Below, piece after piece: positions 1 through 12,236 of a stretch of DNA of 64,000 nt (the stretch's first letter is position 1; each line of letters begins with the position of its first letter). A program made the position numbers and the translations under genes. The stretch lies in the NCBI GenBank assembly GCA_039881145.1, contig JAYKKI010000038.1:310001-374000 (forward strand), in the 5' to 3' direction. This DNA is from Druceiella hillmani. Lineage: Eukaryota; Arthropoda; Insecta; Lepidoptera; Hepialidae. The notes under the pieces were generated by a model. That model was given only the letters and a program-made list of their open reading frames with translations, made no database searches and was not told the DNA's origin.

Positions 1-1363
1 TTTTATGTAAGTATATTTTCTGTACAAAAAACTATTTATCGCTTATATAAAAAGGTCAGTAAATTACATAATAATTTTAAGGTTTTTAACTCTATTTCTA
101 CCTGCGTGTATACTTTTTCGTTTTGTTTTTTCCAAGCGTGACTTGAATGATTGCGCACATAACTTTCTGTATTTTATAGAAAATATTTCAAGAATTATCA
201 GTTAGGACTATGGCAACACGTACTAGATACTATATGTATATAAATTTATCCATTTATGAAGGATGTTTGGTAAATTCAAAGGATCTATCGTATAACCTGT
301 CGTATCAAAAATTATACTAGCAAATTTAATTATGAGCAAAATGTGGTATTGATGAGTCTTACAATATAACCAACTATATTAAGGGTACCATGGAATGAAA
401 TGCGACAACAACCCGAGTTTTATATTTCAATGAAAACCCATCGGAAACTTCATCATTCTAGTAAGTTTTTGTTGGACTTTTAAATACTTACTCATTCATA
501 GTTTTAACGGGTTCTAGATTTTGACCATTAGAAATCTAATTTTACCTTTCTTATGTTCATCTAAAATTTTTGACACATAAACGTTAGTATACTATAATCT
601 TTAACAATTTGAATTTCCAGCACCGTTTAAAAGGGCTTTAATTGCAACCACCGAACTGTTTTGTAGAGCGCAGCATGAAATTCTGTAAATCTATCTTTAC
701 TACAAATAATTAACAAATAGAATTGTTTGAGAGGGAAACTGTCCTGCAGACCTTCCAAATTTGCTCTTTCATTACATTCTAATTATCATGACTTAAAATC
801 TTCAAAATACTGTTTACGATTTAAGAATAATCTTTGCTTAAATTAGTATAATTATTTAAAAAAATAACTTAATAATGTTCCAATATTTGTATGTGTTTGA
901 ATCGTATAAACTAGTATTATATTTTGAACAAGTCGTTCGGCTATTTCTTGGGAAATCGACTGTCTGGTACTCTTATTGGACTTAATGTTACATTTTATTC
1001 ACAAATATTATCTATCGCTGTAACTAGGTTGAGGATAAAAATATAAATAAATATATAATGAAGTAAAAACTGCAATATTATCTTTATTTCAGCACATCGT
1101 CAATGGTGTCAGCAGAGGAATCAGAAAGTAACATTGTGGAACAAAGTAAAAACGAAGTATTTCTTATATTATGGACATTTCAATCGTATTTCTTCAACTT
1201 TTGAATTTCTTCAACATTGGAATTGTGAACCTTATACCCATTTCATAAAGGAAAATAATAATACCTTCAGTTACCAAGCTGAAGGTATTTTTTTTAAATG
1301 TTTAATGCCTACATACCTGCATTCGATTTATAACGTGTCATCGATAATTTTCCTTCACCATAT

Positions 1364-1367
<4 letters not shown>
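1..1367. other. AT-rich non-coding stretch
   Basis: No coding sequence, RNA gene or repeat could be recognised on either strand. Open frames are short, AT-driven and show no familiar protein motif. Confidence 0.5.

Positions 1368-1418
<51 letters not shown>
1368..1418. repeat. (TA)n microsatellite
   Basis: About 50 bp of nearly uninterrupted TA dinucleotides. Open frames crossing it encode only alternating Tyr-Ile and are not genes. Confidence 0.95.
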
Positions 1419-1419
<1 letters not shown>

Positions 1420-1777
1420 GTGTAACATTATCAAATTTGCAAACCACTATAAAAATACATAAAGAAATAATATTTCGTTAGTGGTGTTTAATACGCTCAA
1501 AGGCTACGCATCATATATGTCGTGATACGAAGTTTCTGAAAAAATTTCGTGTGTCACACAATATTTTCCTCTAAACCTTTGTATTTCAAAGGCATATAAA
1601 CTTTTAGTGGTTTGTTTGAATGAACTTAGCTCGAGGTAGAGTTTTCTTTAACATGCATCACGTATCACTCCTTTATTGCTCATATGAACTAATGTCATAA
1701 CTTGGTATAGGTTTGAGGCAGGTTATGCATATTTGAAGACAGTAGAAAAAAATCGTGGCCGAAAACATATTAGTTAA

Positions 1778-1855
1778 GATGAAAGCAAATTGTCATTATA
1801 ACAAGACGTGCGTGTAGATGAAAACGAATTGTCATTATAATAAGACGTGCGTGAG
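1778..1855. repeat. 39-bp direct tandem duplication
   Basis: Two adjacent 39-bp copies start at 1778 and 1817. Both begin GATGAAA and end in AAGACGTGCGTG, with a few substitutions. The rest of 1419-2302 shows nothing recognisable. Confidence 0.8.
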
Positions 1856-2299
1856 ACGCGAAAGTATGTGTCAAATTATTATATAAAGTCTTACACGCAA
1901 ATTAAATCGATTACTGCGTAAAAGTGGCTAAAAGTAGCGTTCTTTAAGACCTGACAAGGATAAACAACTTTCAAAAATACAAAGTACAGCAGCCCATTTT
2001 ACTTGAACGTCTTATCATGCCATAAAACAAGAAAGAAAGTACACGCTTGTTCTTGTTTCGATCAAACGGAAGAGTTAAGAAAGCTTATTGGCGGAGTGTT
2101 GGGAAGAGAAAGGAACTGTGAAAAATATAATAAATAACTAAGGAAGTAAATAAAAATGATGACATGAACAGGTTTGTTATGACTATTGCTATCAAACTTG
2201 GCACTTAGTTCACACATACCTATCATAATGTGTGGTCCAAAATTTGTTGTAAAATATTTTTCCGCATTTAGAAGCAGAATATATATACATACATACACT

Positions 2300-2302
<3 letters not shown>

Positions 2303-2361
<59 letters not shown>
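2303..2361. repeat. (TA)n microsatellite
   Basis: Roughly 58 bp of pure TA repeats, preceded by a short ACATACATACACTCAC tract and followed by CCCCACACA. Frames read through it only as Tyr-Ile strings. Confidence 0.95.
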
Positions 2362-2363
<2 letters not shown>

Positions 2364-4629
2364 CCACACAAACACAAATGGTTACAAACATTAAAATTGG
2401 TGGGATATTTTTTTGCAGCCGTTTTGATAGATTGACAATTTGCCGATATTGGTCACGCAAAGTACTTTCTTTATATCGATAACGTATTGACATCCGCATT
2501 GGACGTTACAAACTCAATAACACTTTTTTAAACTTTTTAGAACAAGTGAAGCATTACCGCCGTAAGATTTTTATAGGTTGTGATTAATGGATGGTTATTA
2601 ATAGGAAAATGTAACTGAAGTGAGCGTAGTAATCATCTATTTACATTATTTGTTATTTAAAAATAAATTTGATGCAAAGTATTTGCTAGTTTTAGAAGTC
2701 TACCGACAAAACTCTATAGCAGATGGAAAATTTCTGTAGTGTTGCAAATTAAAAAGTTAGAAGTTAAAATATATTCCCGTTTATAAACTTACAAGTAATA
2801 TTAGTAACATTAAATAACTTCTCAGATATGAACATTTACAATTATGGCATTCATCCCATAATTTTCTGTGGGCAATATATTTTTAATTTACTGCGACCTA
2901 TGCATAAAGTCATTACTGAATAAAATTTACATTCCTGTTTAATATTTACGCGTATAATTATAAAGTTTATATATTATTTTAGTCCTAATGCAAACAAAGT
3001 ATTTATGAATGAAAGATTGTCCGTTTAACAAATACCTCTTCGCTTCAATTGTAGAACCTATTTTGTAAAGTCCAACATTAATTCCACACGCTAAAAGCAT
3101 ATAGTTCCCTTCAAATGAATTTTCAAATAAAGGTGTTCTAAAAACGTTTACACACGTATTGGTCTAAGAAGAGGTGACATCGTAATCATATTTATCAAAC
3201 TACACAGAATATTTTGAATTCATTTAAAATTAGGTGATTTTAGACTTCAAGAAACTTTATGTTGAATGTTTTTCTCAGATAAATATGTTTCAAATTTGTC
3301 TAACTTTACATATTATGTTCCCGGCGAAATGGAAAAACACATTTTTAAAACAATGTGACAACAATACATAAACTACTTTTTCACCGGACTACTTTTTCAA
3401 ATTTATTTAGAAACACATCTTATTTTCAATAACTATAAATTATTTTCATATTTTAGATATGCAATTGAATCGAACTGTTGTAAAGTAGGTACGGCTTTTG
3501 GAACGTATTCAACACATGTCTAGATCCATTATGGCTTTCACAACATAAGTGTATTTACTTTGTAGGTTACAAGTGCGCTGAATAATATGTTAATCTGCTC
3601 ACACCAATGGGAAATGTGACGAAATTACTTTATCCAATTTCCAATTTTGAAGTCTTTTATTGTATTATAAAAAAAATTAAAGTTTGAAATATACATAGAC
3701 ACATGTCACAATATTAAGTCTCAATAGTTGTTCTTAGCGGGAGATTTATAAATTTTACTGAACCATTTGATTTAGTGGATATTGAATTATATAAATACAA
3801 TTTTTTTTATTAAAAAGAAATCATATGCGTAAAGTTTTATTGAATTTATTAAGTACATAGTAATTTTATGAACGACATGATTTCGATGGCGATAGGAAGT
3901 GATTCAGCCTTGTTGGGGACCAGTAATTTAGCCTTATTACTTCTACAATCGGACGAAAGTGATAATAATCGATTTTCCCATCTTCTAGTCCCAAACCAAA
4001 AGTTTGTAAATCAAGTGATGTGTGGAATATATTGAAAGTGATCCTCTAATTTTCACTTTTTAGAGTTCTAGCGATTGTAATATAATAAACTTATTTCAAA
4101 TTATGCTATTTGCTCCTTTTTCAGTTGTATAGATTGAACGGGATTTTATGAAAACAAACCGTTGGTCCAAATCATAATAATATTTTATATCGTTTTTTAT
4201 ATAAACATTTTTCCCAGTGATTTAATTTTTTATTTATTGTTATTTGTCTTTCTTGTTCTCAAATTTTTACTTGCAGCCAAACAAACCATTTTGACTTACA
4301 TTTTAAATACATCTTGACTGTTATTATCAAAACTTATGATGTTTATATCGTACTTTAATTATGAAAGTTATCTTGCATATTTCAAATCGGCAAATTTAAC
4401 GGCATAAATTGCCTAATTGAAATGAAATAAGAAGTGTAATTTTACGTAATAAATCGGACATTTGAGCAAGAACCACCACTTCATTGGCGGATAAATGCTT
4501 TCAGTTCCTGATAACTGTTCGGCGAATAGCATAATGGAATAAAAGATAAAATTATTCCTTTGAAAATTATGAATCAATTTAAATCCATATCAAATACGGA
4601 TTCTATTAATTGACGAATTTCGTTTGGGT
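2362..4629. other. AT-rich non-coding stretch
   Basis: More than 2 kb with no recognisable gene, transposon motif or repeat on either strand. Only short unsupported open frames are present. If the mariner that follows once had a 5' inverted repeat it should lie near the right edge, but I could not find one. Confidence 0.5.
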
Positions 4630-5540
4630 CACGATGCAAAGACTTCTAGAAATAATATATGTCATGCGATGGGCAAGTTCACGGTGTCTTACGCGAAGGG
4701 AAAGATTTGGTTCAAAAAGTTGAGGAATGAGGACTACTATTTTGAGGACGAACTCCGTACCGAATGTCCTGTTGAATTGGACGTTCAACGATTACGACGT
4801 CTAATTGAGGAGGATCCTCGATTGACGACTCGTCAATTGGCTGATGAGCTACACTGTTATTGGCAACAAAAAACACATTTGCGTGAATTGGGAAAAGTTT
4901 CAAACTACGTTGTGTGGATACCCCAAGATTTGTAATCATATCACCTACGGTGCAAATTTGATACTTGTCAATAGTTATTGACATCGAAATGTAATTTCAA
5001 CTGGCTGAATCAGTTAGTAACTGGCGATGGGAAGAGGGTTACATACGTTAATAATACACGCAAATGTCAATGACTGGGTATCGTAGAAAGAGGAGTTTCA
5101 GTATCCAAAACTGAAATAAGTGCCAAACAGGTGATGCTCATCTGCTGGTGGAATTTCTAGGGCATTTTTCATTAGGAGTTGCTTCCAAAGGAATCTACAC
5201 TTAATGCAGATATTTACTGTGAACAATTGAACCGATTAGCTAACAAATTGAGTAGTCAACAGGATCGAGTTTATTTTCTACATGATAATGATAGGTAGAT
5301 GTTACAAAACGTACTCGTAATAAATTAGAGAAGCTCGTCTAGGCTCTGCTCATTCATCCAACATATTTGCCGGACATTGCGCCCTCAGATTATCAATTAC
5401 TCAGGGCTTTAAGTAATCATTTATGTGAAAAAACACAACGACAATGAATATCTTCATAACGACCTTGCACAGTTTTTTGAATCAAACTCACCGGGATTTT
5501 ACAAAAAGGCATATTTTCCCTGTCAACTAGATGGCGATAA
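4630..5540 (+). pseudogene. mariner transposase pseudogene (DD34D type)
   Basis: Mariner transposases cut and rejoin the element at TA sites in the nucleus. The N-terminal helix-turn-helix part is readable from 4630 to 4932, including IEEDPRLTTRQLADEL and THLRELGKVS. Further downstream, in shifting frames, are LVTGDGK near 5012 (first catalytic Asp present, the usual Glu after it is Gly), FLHDND near 5275 (second Asp), and PDIAPSDYQLL near 5380 (third Asp). All three acidic residues survive, but there are many stops and frameshifts, including one just after the second Asp, so it cannot make an active enzyme. I infer an old non-autonomous copy. Confidence 0.85.
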
Positions 5541-5651
5541 GTAGTAGATAATAATGATGCACACTAAAATTAAATTTAGTGTAACATATAAATTTGTTTG
5601 CAATAATTGTTGACAGCAACCGGGCTACAAATTTATTAGACAACCCAATAT
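4630..5651 (+). mobile_element. mariner DNA transposon relic, no 5' end seen
   Basis: The unit holds a decayed mariner transposase reading frame followed by a terminal sequence at about 5617-5649. That end reads ACCGGGCTACAAATTTATTA then GACAACCCAATA, which resembles the inverted repeat end typical of one mariner group. No matching inverted repeat was found upstream of the coding part, so the 5' end is probably lost or strongly diverged. The flanking TA would fit mariner target choice. Family level is well supported by the transposase; the exact boundaries are inferred. Confidence 0.75.
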
Positions 5652-6278
5652 ATTGCCGACTATATGTTCCGCAAGCATATTCACCAAGACTTTCTTCCGT
5701 TTATAAATAATTACTTATTCAAATATTTCAACAAAATAATTATTAATATGTAAATAAAATAAAAGTTCGTTTAAGTGTTTACTTTGAGTTTTAAAGAGCA
5801 ATTATTATTGCATGTTGAATAGAAAGCAGTGCCCCACTAAAATAGATAATCTATTCCAACATATTTGACAATATAATTATATATTAGTTATAGAAGAAAA
5901 TAAGTACTTTATAGAAAAGATTAGAAGATAATATTACGCCACCACGTCCAAAGGTTTGCAACAAATCAGTAGTAAAATTTAATTTCTTTTCTTTTCTCAC
6001 ATACAACGCATTTGAAGCACTTTGGACAGAAGCAAACTTGAACACGTGGACGGTAATAAAAGGACTCAAAGCAGATATGACATAAAAACGAGTTGCAATA
6101 ATCTGCTTTGAATTTAAGTAATACAATATTCAAACGTTACTGTAAAAATGATAGAAAACCCCTATGACGTTTTTTAGAGTGAGTACTTATTGATAATTGC
6201 CTCTTAAGTGTCAATAAACCGTTTTCGTTATATATTTAATTTAAGCTAATATTTATAGACTCCTAAAGAAAAAATACC
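5652..6278. other. AT-rich non-coding stretch
   Basis: Nothing recognisable apart from short open frames without family motifs. Confidence 0.5.
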
Positions 6279-6311
6279 TAACTAACTAACTAACTATCTA
6301 ACTAACTAACT
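6279..6311. repeat. (TAAC)n tetranucleotide tract
   Basis: About eight TAAC units with one TATC interruption, directly in front of the degenerate tandem repeat. Confidence 0.9.
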
Positions 6312-6312
6312 A

Positions 6313-7150
6313 GAGAGATAGTGCCACCGATTGATTCCACCAACCCATCCCTATAGGAATTGATTTCGATAAAATGCGTTCTCAATGGGCGTCTGTGTTG
6401 CATAAGGGACATACATGCCAAATTTCTAGTTTGTAGGTCTTATATTAAAAAAAATGTGTCACCAACTCATTAAAATAACCCACCTTCACTCACCGCCATG
6501 GGGGTTGATTTCGAGAAGATCCGTTCATAATGGGTGTCCATGTTTTATAAAGAACACACATGCAAAATTTCAAGTTTATAGGTACTAAAACTCATTCCAC
6601 TAACCCATCCCCACTGACCTCTCATGGGTTGATTTCGATAAAATTCGTTCATAGTGCGTATCTATTTCACATAAGGATTATACGTGCCAAATTTCAAGTT
6701 TATAACACTTACAGGTCCAGAAATAGTACCATCGACTCATTCCATCAGCCCACCACCACTCACCCCTTAGGGATTGATTTCTTTAAAATCTTTTCTTAGT
6801 GGGTGTCTATGTTGCGTAAGAAACATATATGTCCATTCTCAAGTATGTCGGCTTTACAGGTCCGGAAATAGTACCACCGTATTATTCCACCAACCCACCC
6901 CTACTCACTCCCTTAATGTTTTGTATAAGTAAAATCCATTAATTGTGAATAACTATGTTGTGTTAAAAATATACACGCGAAATTTGAAGTCTGTATGTCT
7001 TATAATTAAAGAGATAGTGCCATCAACTCATTCCATCAACCCACCCCCACTCATCCCTTAGGGGTTGGTTTCGGTATAATTGTAAGTAAATAATTGTATA
7101 ATTGTAAGTGGAAAATGTACGTCGTGAATGGAACATATATACCAAATTTA
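6313..7150. repeat. degenerate tandem repeat, ~130-148-bp unit, about six copies
   Basis: A module recurs at about 6325, 6455, 6588, 6730, 6872 and 7020. Each unit has a block like ACTCATTCCACCAACCCA, a pyrimidine-rich CCCACTCAC part, GGGTTGATTTCGATAAAAT, a block like GTGGGTGTCTATGTTG, then ACATACATGCCAAATTTCAAG and a link resembling AGGTCCAGAAATAGTACCA. Unit length grows from about 130 to 148 bp and the copies differ by substitutions and small indels. The open frame at 6560-6799 runs through the array and is not supported as a gene. Confidence 0.85.
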
Positions 7151-8058
7151 AAAAAAAATCATTCACAAAACTTGAATAACCTGATGATTTTAAAACATTA
7201 CCAGAAGCCGATTCGTCCTCGCTTTGATATGATTATTGTTGTTTGGTCTTTAATCATCTAAGGTATGTTCAGTGTTACAAATAATTACGCCTGCTGCCTG
7301 GAAACAGCAATATTGCAAAATTTTATTTTTAGGGTGACATTTAAAAAAGTAAATTTAATATGTACAATCCTTGGGTTAATTTTCTAGGCAATAATTTTAT
7401 GAAAAGTGGTGTGATGTGGGTAGAAACGTACACATAAATTGAGATGTTAATTTTAAATTATGACATATAAGTAAACTCAAAACACCACATAACTACATGT
7501 ATAAATAAAATAGTACAGGAAATCGAAATATGAATATACGATGTTTATATTTTTTTAATTTAATTTCAATATATCTTTAATTTTTTTAGAAAGTTACAAT
7601 TTTAGGCGTTACCGTACCATAGTATTTATTTTTATCATCAAAATTTATTAAATCATTCAATGTGAACAATTCGTGATTATGTACGGAATATATTTTCACC
7701 AGGCATACTTTATATTTCGCAAGAGAAGTAAGTCGGTAACATGACAATGAGCTGAAAAGATTTACGAGTTATTTTTTTCATCATTTCATTATCATTTTTC
7801 GCAAAGATATGCGCTAAAATATATTTAGCGCAATTTGTGTATTGGCTCTCTAAAAATCTAACATTTTTGTTTTTTTGGTAAGGTATCAGTTATTAATTTT
7901 GATATTTTTGCAAATTGAATCAAATTGCTAGCAAAAATCAATTCCTGCACGTAAAGCGAATATTGGTTTATCATCCATTTCAAAATTCCATTTTCAAATA
8001 CTTTTTCTTTATATTCTTGATTTATAATTGTGAAAGAACTCATATGCAAATAATTTTA
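7151..8058. other. AT-rich non-coding stretch
   Basis: No recognisable gene or repeat on either strand. Confidence 0.5.
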
Positions 8059-8116
<58 letters not shown>

Positions 8117-8132
8117 GTCTATATATCGAAAG
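8059..8132. repeat. (TA)n microsatellite
   Basis: About 52 bp of pure TA followed by an imperfect ACATATGTCTATATA edge. Confidence 0.95.
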
Positions 8133-8228
8133 ATAAATAGTTTTACAATATTTTCCTCAATAATCAATTATAAAACAATTGGTTATCTGGAACCTAAATG
8201 TAGAGTTAAGTATATCTTAAATGTTTAG

Positions 8229-8260
8229 ATATACGCAGCGAAGCGGGTGGGTATAGCTAG
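8229..8260 (+). mobile_element. Helitron-like 3' terminus
   Basis: An isolated GC-rich segment, ACGCAGCGAAGCGGGTGGG, lies shortly before CTAG followed by T. Helitrons end in CTRR, insert between A and T, and carry a short GC-rich hairpin about ten bases before the end; insect copies often show a GCGAAGC core like this one. The hairpin is weak, and the 5' end (TC after A) could not be fixed. It may lie close to the (TA)n tract at 8118. The call is inferred from the end alone. Confidence 0.4.
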
Positions 8261-8339
8261 TATTCAATAAAATCTGAAATTTAGGATGAAATCTGTGAGA
8301 TATGTTTGTTTTATTGAAAATATGATATCTGGCGTTTTT

Positions 8340-8390
8340 AGTTTATATTACCTTATAAAATTATGATAATTTTATAAGGTAATATAAACT
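8340..8390. repeat. 51-bp perfect palindrome
   Basis: The 25-bp arm 8340-8364 is the exact reverse complement of 8366-8390, with a single G between them. It would form a cruciform or a very stable RNA hairpin. No coding sequence adjoins it. Confidence 0.95.
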
Positions 8391-10305
8391 TTGATAATGA
8401 CGATAATTTCACTTTTAATAAATCTTTTCTTCAAATGAAATTATAAATTTTACATTATATGTTTTTATTCAATATTTTATGCTTTTTTCTGGCTATTATA
8501 TAATTCCATATCGTTGTTCTAACACACAACTTTTGGTAAAAAGTGACCAAAATCATTGCTCATTAATTCCAAAGCTAATTTTATTTTTTTTGACTGGTAT
8601 TTACTTTTCTATTAGACATTTGATTGACTTATTATTGCCAAACATGTAACTTGTAACGACTTGAAGGAAAGAGAATTATACCATGGTAGAGAGCAATTGA
8701 TTGCCTGAACTAGTAAAAAGTAGTAAAATATTAAAAGTTGTGTACCAATAAACTGTTATTAAAAATGTGCGTTGTTCTTTTAAATCTCTTAGTCAAACAA
8801 TAAAATTACATTTCTAGAATTTCGAGGATCCTAAGAATAAGCTGGTACCTGCTAAGTATAAACATTAATATAATGAATTACTTACTAAGTATAAACAAGT
8901 TAGCAAGTCAAACTTCAGTATTAAATTAAAAAAGATGTTTTATTTTGTCTTTACAAAATGTTCAATTACGAGCTCGATACAGAAAATGAATTTATTAAAG
9001 TTTCAGCTTTGAAATCTTATTATTTGTACTGAATATTATGATATAACTTATGACTCTTTTTTAAGAGGTTTTATTTTCTTAAAACGATTGTTATTTATAC
9101 TGAAAGTTGACCTTGTTTATATTTTACAGTAACCATTATTTCAATTGTGAACGGTCTAGTGTCTGTACGCTTACAATATCGACGTAGAATGCACATCATC
9201 TGTGCAAGTATTCTAATCTTTTTTGAATTAAATATTTTGACAGTCATGTCTGTAAATTAATCTGATTTTATTATATTCTACTATAGCAATTTAGTATACG
9301 TTGACCTGTAAGATCATAATTTTAGTTTGTTTATAAAAATATAGTTTGTTACTTTTACTCTTATGTATTTAAATAACTTCTTACCATAGATTTCAAGTTT
9401 AGTCGTACTTTGGAAGTGATTGATGGATTTTAATAATCTATAGTAAAGCAATGAGTATCAAATTCCACTATTTTTAAGATCGATTTCTTGAAGGTTATAA
9501 CCTTTATAAAGGTGATTTAATTCTTGTCATAAATAAAGTATGCGCACTGCTGGTTTGCGAGAATTTTATTTACATGCCACTATGCATAAATGGAGGAAGA
9601 CTGACGTTTAAAAAATGTTAATACGGCTCTACAGCAAACAAAATGTAATGTTTTTTTATAAAAAGATACCAAAAATAAATTAAAAAATGATTTTCAAATA
9701 TAACTAATAGATAACTTTAAATCCTCATCGGGACAGCAAAATGTATGTCGGCAAATATATATTTGTTGTAGCTGAACATATTTACATATTTCAATTATTT
9801 TTTAAATAAAGATAATCCCCTCGAAGTAATTAAAACAACAAAAATAAGATACTACAATAAAGAACGGAACTATAACTGATCTTTCTATTCAAGGTATGAT
9901 TTCTTTACTGTTGGAGTATTATATTTCTTCTTCAAATGAAAGAAGCAGTGATCAGTGTACCAGTAGAAAATATCTCAGCAGAAATCTAAAATTCTCTAAG
10001 TAGCAACAACCGCTATATAACGGAATGAATCTTAAATTATTCGAAAAAAATCACTAATAAAAAGTAGGTAGAATTTTGAAAACAGAGTGAAAAGGTGTTA
10101 ATTGAGAAATATTAAAAAATTATATGACAAGAAATTATTTTTATTCTCCCACTACTTTTGTAAATTAATAATAATAATAATAATAATATAGCCCTTTTAT
10201 TCGGATATAATTATACAATTCTTTATATAACCGAACTTAAAATTAAAGAAAATATAACATAAAGTAATCCTATCTTATTAATTTAATATTTTCTGTTTCT
10301 TTATT
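8391..10305. other. AT-rich non-coding stretch with an (AAT)n tract
   Basis: No recognisable gene. A short (AAT)n microsatellite lies at about 10167-10190. The right edge abuts the LINE fragment on the minus strand. Confidence 0.5.
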
Positions 10306-10625
10306 TACCGTACATGAGGACAGGTAATATACATGTATTAAATAATTTGCTTTTCATATTTATGTGGTAGTTTTTTGTCTTTCATAGCTTCTTTTAGCCC
10401 CCAGTACCTCTTCCAGCCATTAGTAATTCGTCTCGTAACTTCTTTTTGCATGGGCTCCTGTTGAGTTATGAGCTGCCCCAAATATATATATTCGTCTGTG
10501 TAGTGTATTTCCTTATGTTCTAGTTGTATTGTACTTTTAACTCCGTTTGTCATTACTCTTGTTTTTTCTGGATTCAGTTTTAAACCTACCTTATCACTTT
10601 CAGTGGCAAGTTCCCTTATCATTCT
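10306..10625 (-). pseudogene. RTE-like LINE reverse transcriptase fragment
   Basis: On the minus strand the frame reads KVGLKLNPEKTRVMTNG, then EYIYLGQLI, then RRITNGWKRYWGLKE and, past a stop near 10338 in a shifted frame, LFNTCILPVLMYGK. This is the order seen after the catalytic core in RTE-type endonuclease/reverse-transcriptase proteins (thumb and start of the C-terminal part). The catalytic YADD region, endonuclease and 3' end are absent, so it is a short dead fragment. Its 5' side is fused in frame to a mariner remnant at about 10625. The RTE family call is from recognised motifs, not from a search. Confidence 0.7.
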
Positions 10626-11400
10626 ACATAACAGTTTCACAAACAACACGGTGTGAGCAGGTGCGTTGTCTTGGTGGAAGTACCAATCCTCTGTGCGCCA
10701 AAGATACGATATTTTTCCTGATATCGTTTGCAATCTATTTAGTACCTTCATGTAAAACTGTTGGTTAACTGTTTGATCTGAAAGAACAAGCTCTGTATGC
10801 ACAATACCTCTGGTATAAAAAAAACAAATGGGCATCGTCTTAATGTCCAAACAAACGAGGAGAGTGAGCACTCTTCCATTTGCTAGATTATCGTGATCGT
10901 ATAACACCATGAATAGTAACCAGTAATAACCTTGAAAAAAAAAGCTGGGTCCACTTCCAGCTGATTTTTATATCGTGGTAGGCGACGTTCTCCTTGATTT
11001 TTAGAGAAGAGATGAGGCACAAGTTTGGCTTCAACTCTTGTCATGTGCAAATTCTGTAACAGAATTCGTTGAATTGAACTCCATGATACTCTAGTAATGT
11101 CTCACAGTTGATGAATTGTGCTGTACCGATCATTGCATGGATTAGAATATTGATTTCCTTAACATTTTCATCGATTCTTGAGGTTGAAGGGCGCCCAGAA
11201 CCGGGTTGGTCTTCAATCGACGTTCCCCACTTTTAAAAGGTGAAAACTAAACGTACATCCAAGCTTTACTCATTTTCTCATCTTTATAAGCAGTTTGAAG
11301 TATTGCAAGAGTCCTTGCAACCATTTTGTCCAACAGAGAACAAAATTTTAACGCCGCACGTTGTTCACAGCCCTCCGTCGTTTCGCGTTTTCGCCGGAAG
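10626..11400 (-). pseudogene. mariner transposase pseudogene, truncated
   Basis: The minus strand starts near 11400 with EQRAALKFCSLLDKMVARTL and AYKDEKMSKAW, the typical mariner N-terminal helices. It continues in broken frames with EDQPGSGRPSTSRIDENV and VITGYYSWCY, then ICFFYTRGIVHTE, QTVNQQFYMKVLNRL and WYFHQDNAPAHT. The first catalytic Asp of the usual TGDESW motif is replaced (TGYYSW), the second Asp (HQDNAP) is kept, and the third is missing because the sequence switches to a LINE fragment at about 10625. Stops and frameshifts lie between 10910 and 11240. No inverted repeats were found at either side. The element is dead. Confidence 0.85.
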
Positions 11401-12108
11401 AAAAAATCATGATTTACTTTAAACGAACGTGTGGTCTCACAGCGACGTGGCTTCGCACACTGATTATTTGAACATTTTCTCCTGTAGGTGTTCCAAGTGA
11501 CACAAATTATTTTGACCACAAACGGGTTGAAGTTCATTTAACAATAAATTATTCTTTCATATTATTTAGTCACTTAATTCTTCGTATTAATAATTATTGA
11601 CCAATATTTGATTAATTATTAACCAATAGTTTATGTATTTGATGAATGTATTTGAATATAATTTTATCTAAAATACGATTGCAAAAAGAGTAAAATTCAA
11701 CTTTAAGGAGTTAGTTTTTCGGCTAACTCTTTAAATAAGAACTAGTAACATAGATTGAAAAAAGTGAGAATAAAATAGATTATAATAAGATAAAAGTGGG
11801 AAAATTCTTGCGGAGCTTCGCTAGAAAAAAGAAAAACAACAGTAGAGGTTTCAGGTTTTTCTATTAACTGGTTATTCTGTAGTAGTTTGCATAGTGTTTT
11901 CATTTATGACACTCAACAAAACTGAAAAATTGTGGTTTACCTTATGTGAAAAAATAAAATATAATGTTTAACTAATTTAAACAAAGTATCAAAGTTAACA
12001 ATAAGAGTAGAATGAAGATTAAACAAGAATTTATTATTTCGTGAAATATAATATAAAATTTTACTGCGGACGTTAAAAGAATGATTTGTTATTTTATGAA
12101 ACAAATTC
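11401..12108. other. AT-rich non-coding stretch
   Basis: Nothing recognisable. The missing 5' inverted repeat of the neighbouring mariner would be expected here but was not seen. Confidence 0.5.
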
Positions 12109-12114
12109 TATATA

Positions 12115-12173
<59 letters not shown>

Positions 12174-12178
12174 TTATA

Positions 12179-12234
<56 letters not shown>

Positions 12235-12236
12235 AT
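12109..12236. repeat. compound (TA)n microsatellite
   Basis: About 128 bp of TA repeats with scattered TGTG, ATTT and ACAT interruptions. Overlapping Tyr-Ile open frames on both strands are artefacts. Confidence 0.95.

Noticed and set aside
7178..7220. CTGATGA followed by GAAGCC as another hammerhead core
   Set aside because: Stem II, the GAAA segment and stem I pairing are absent.
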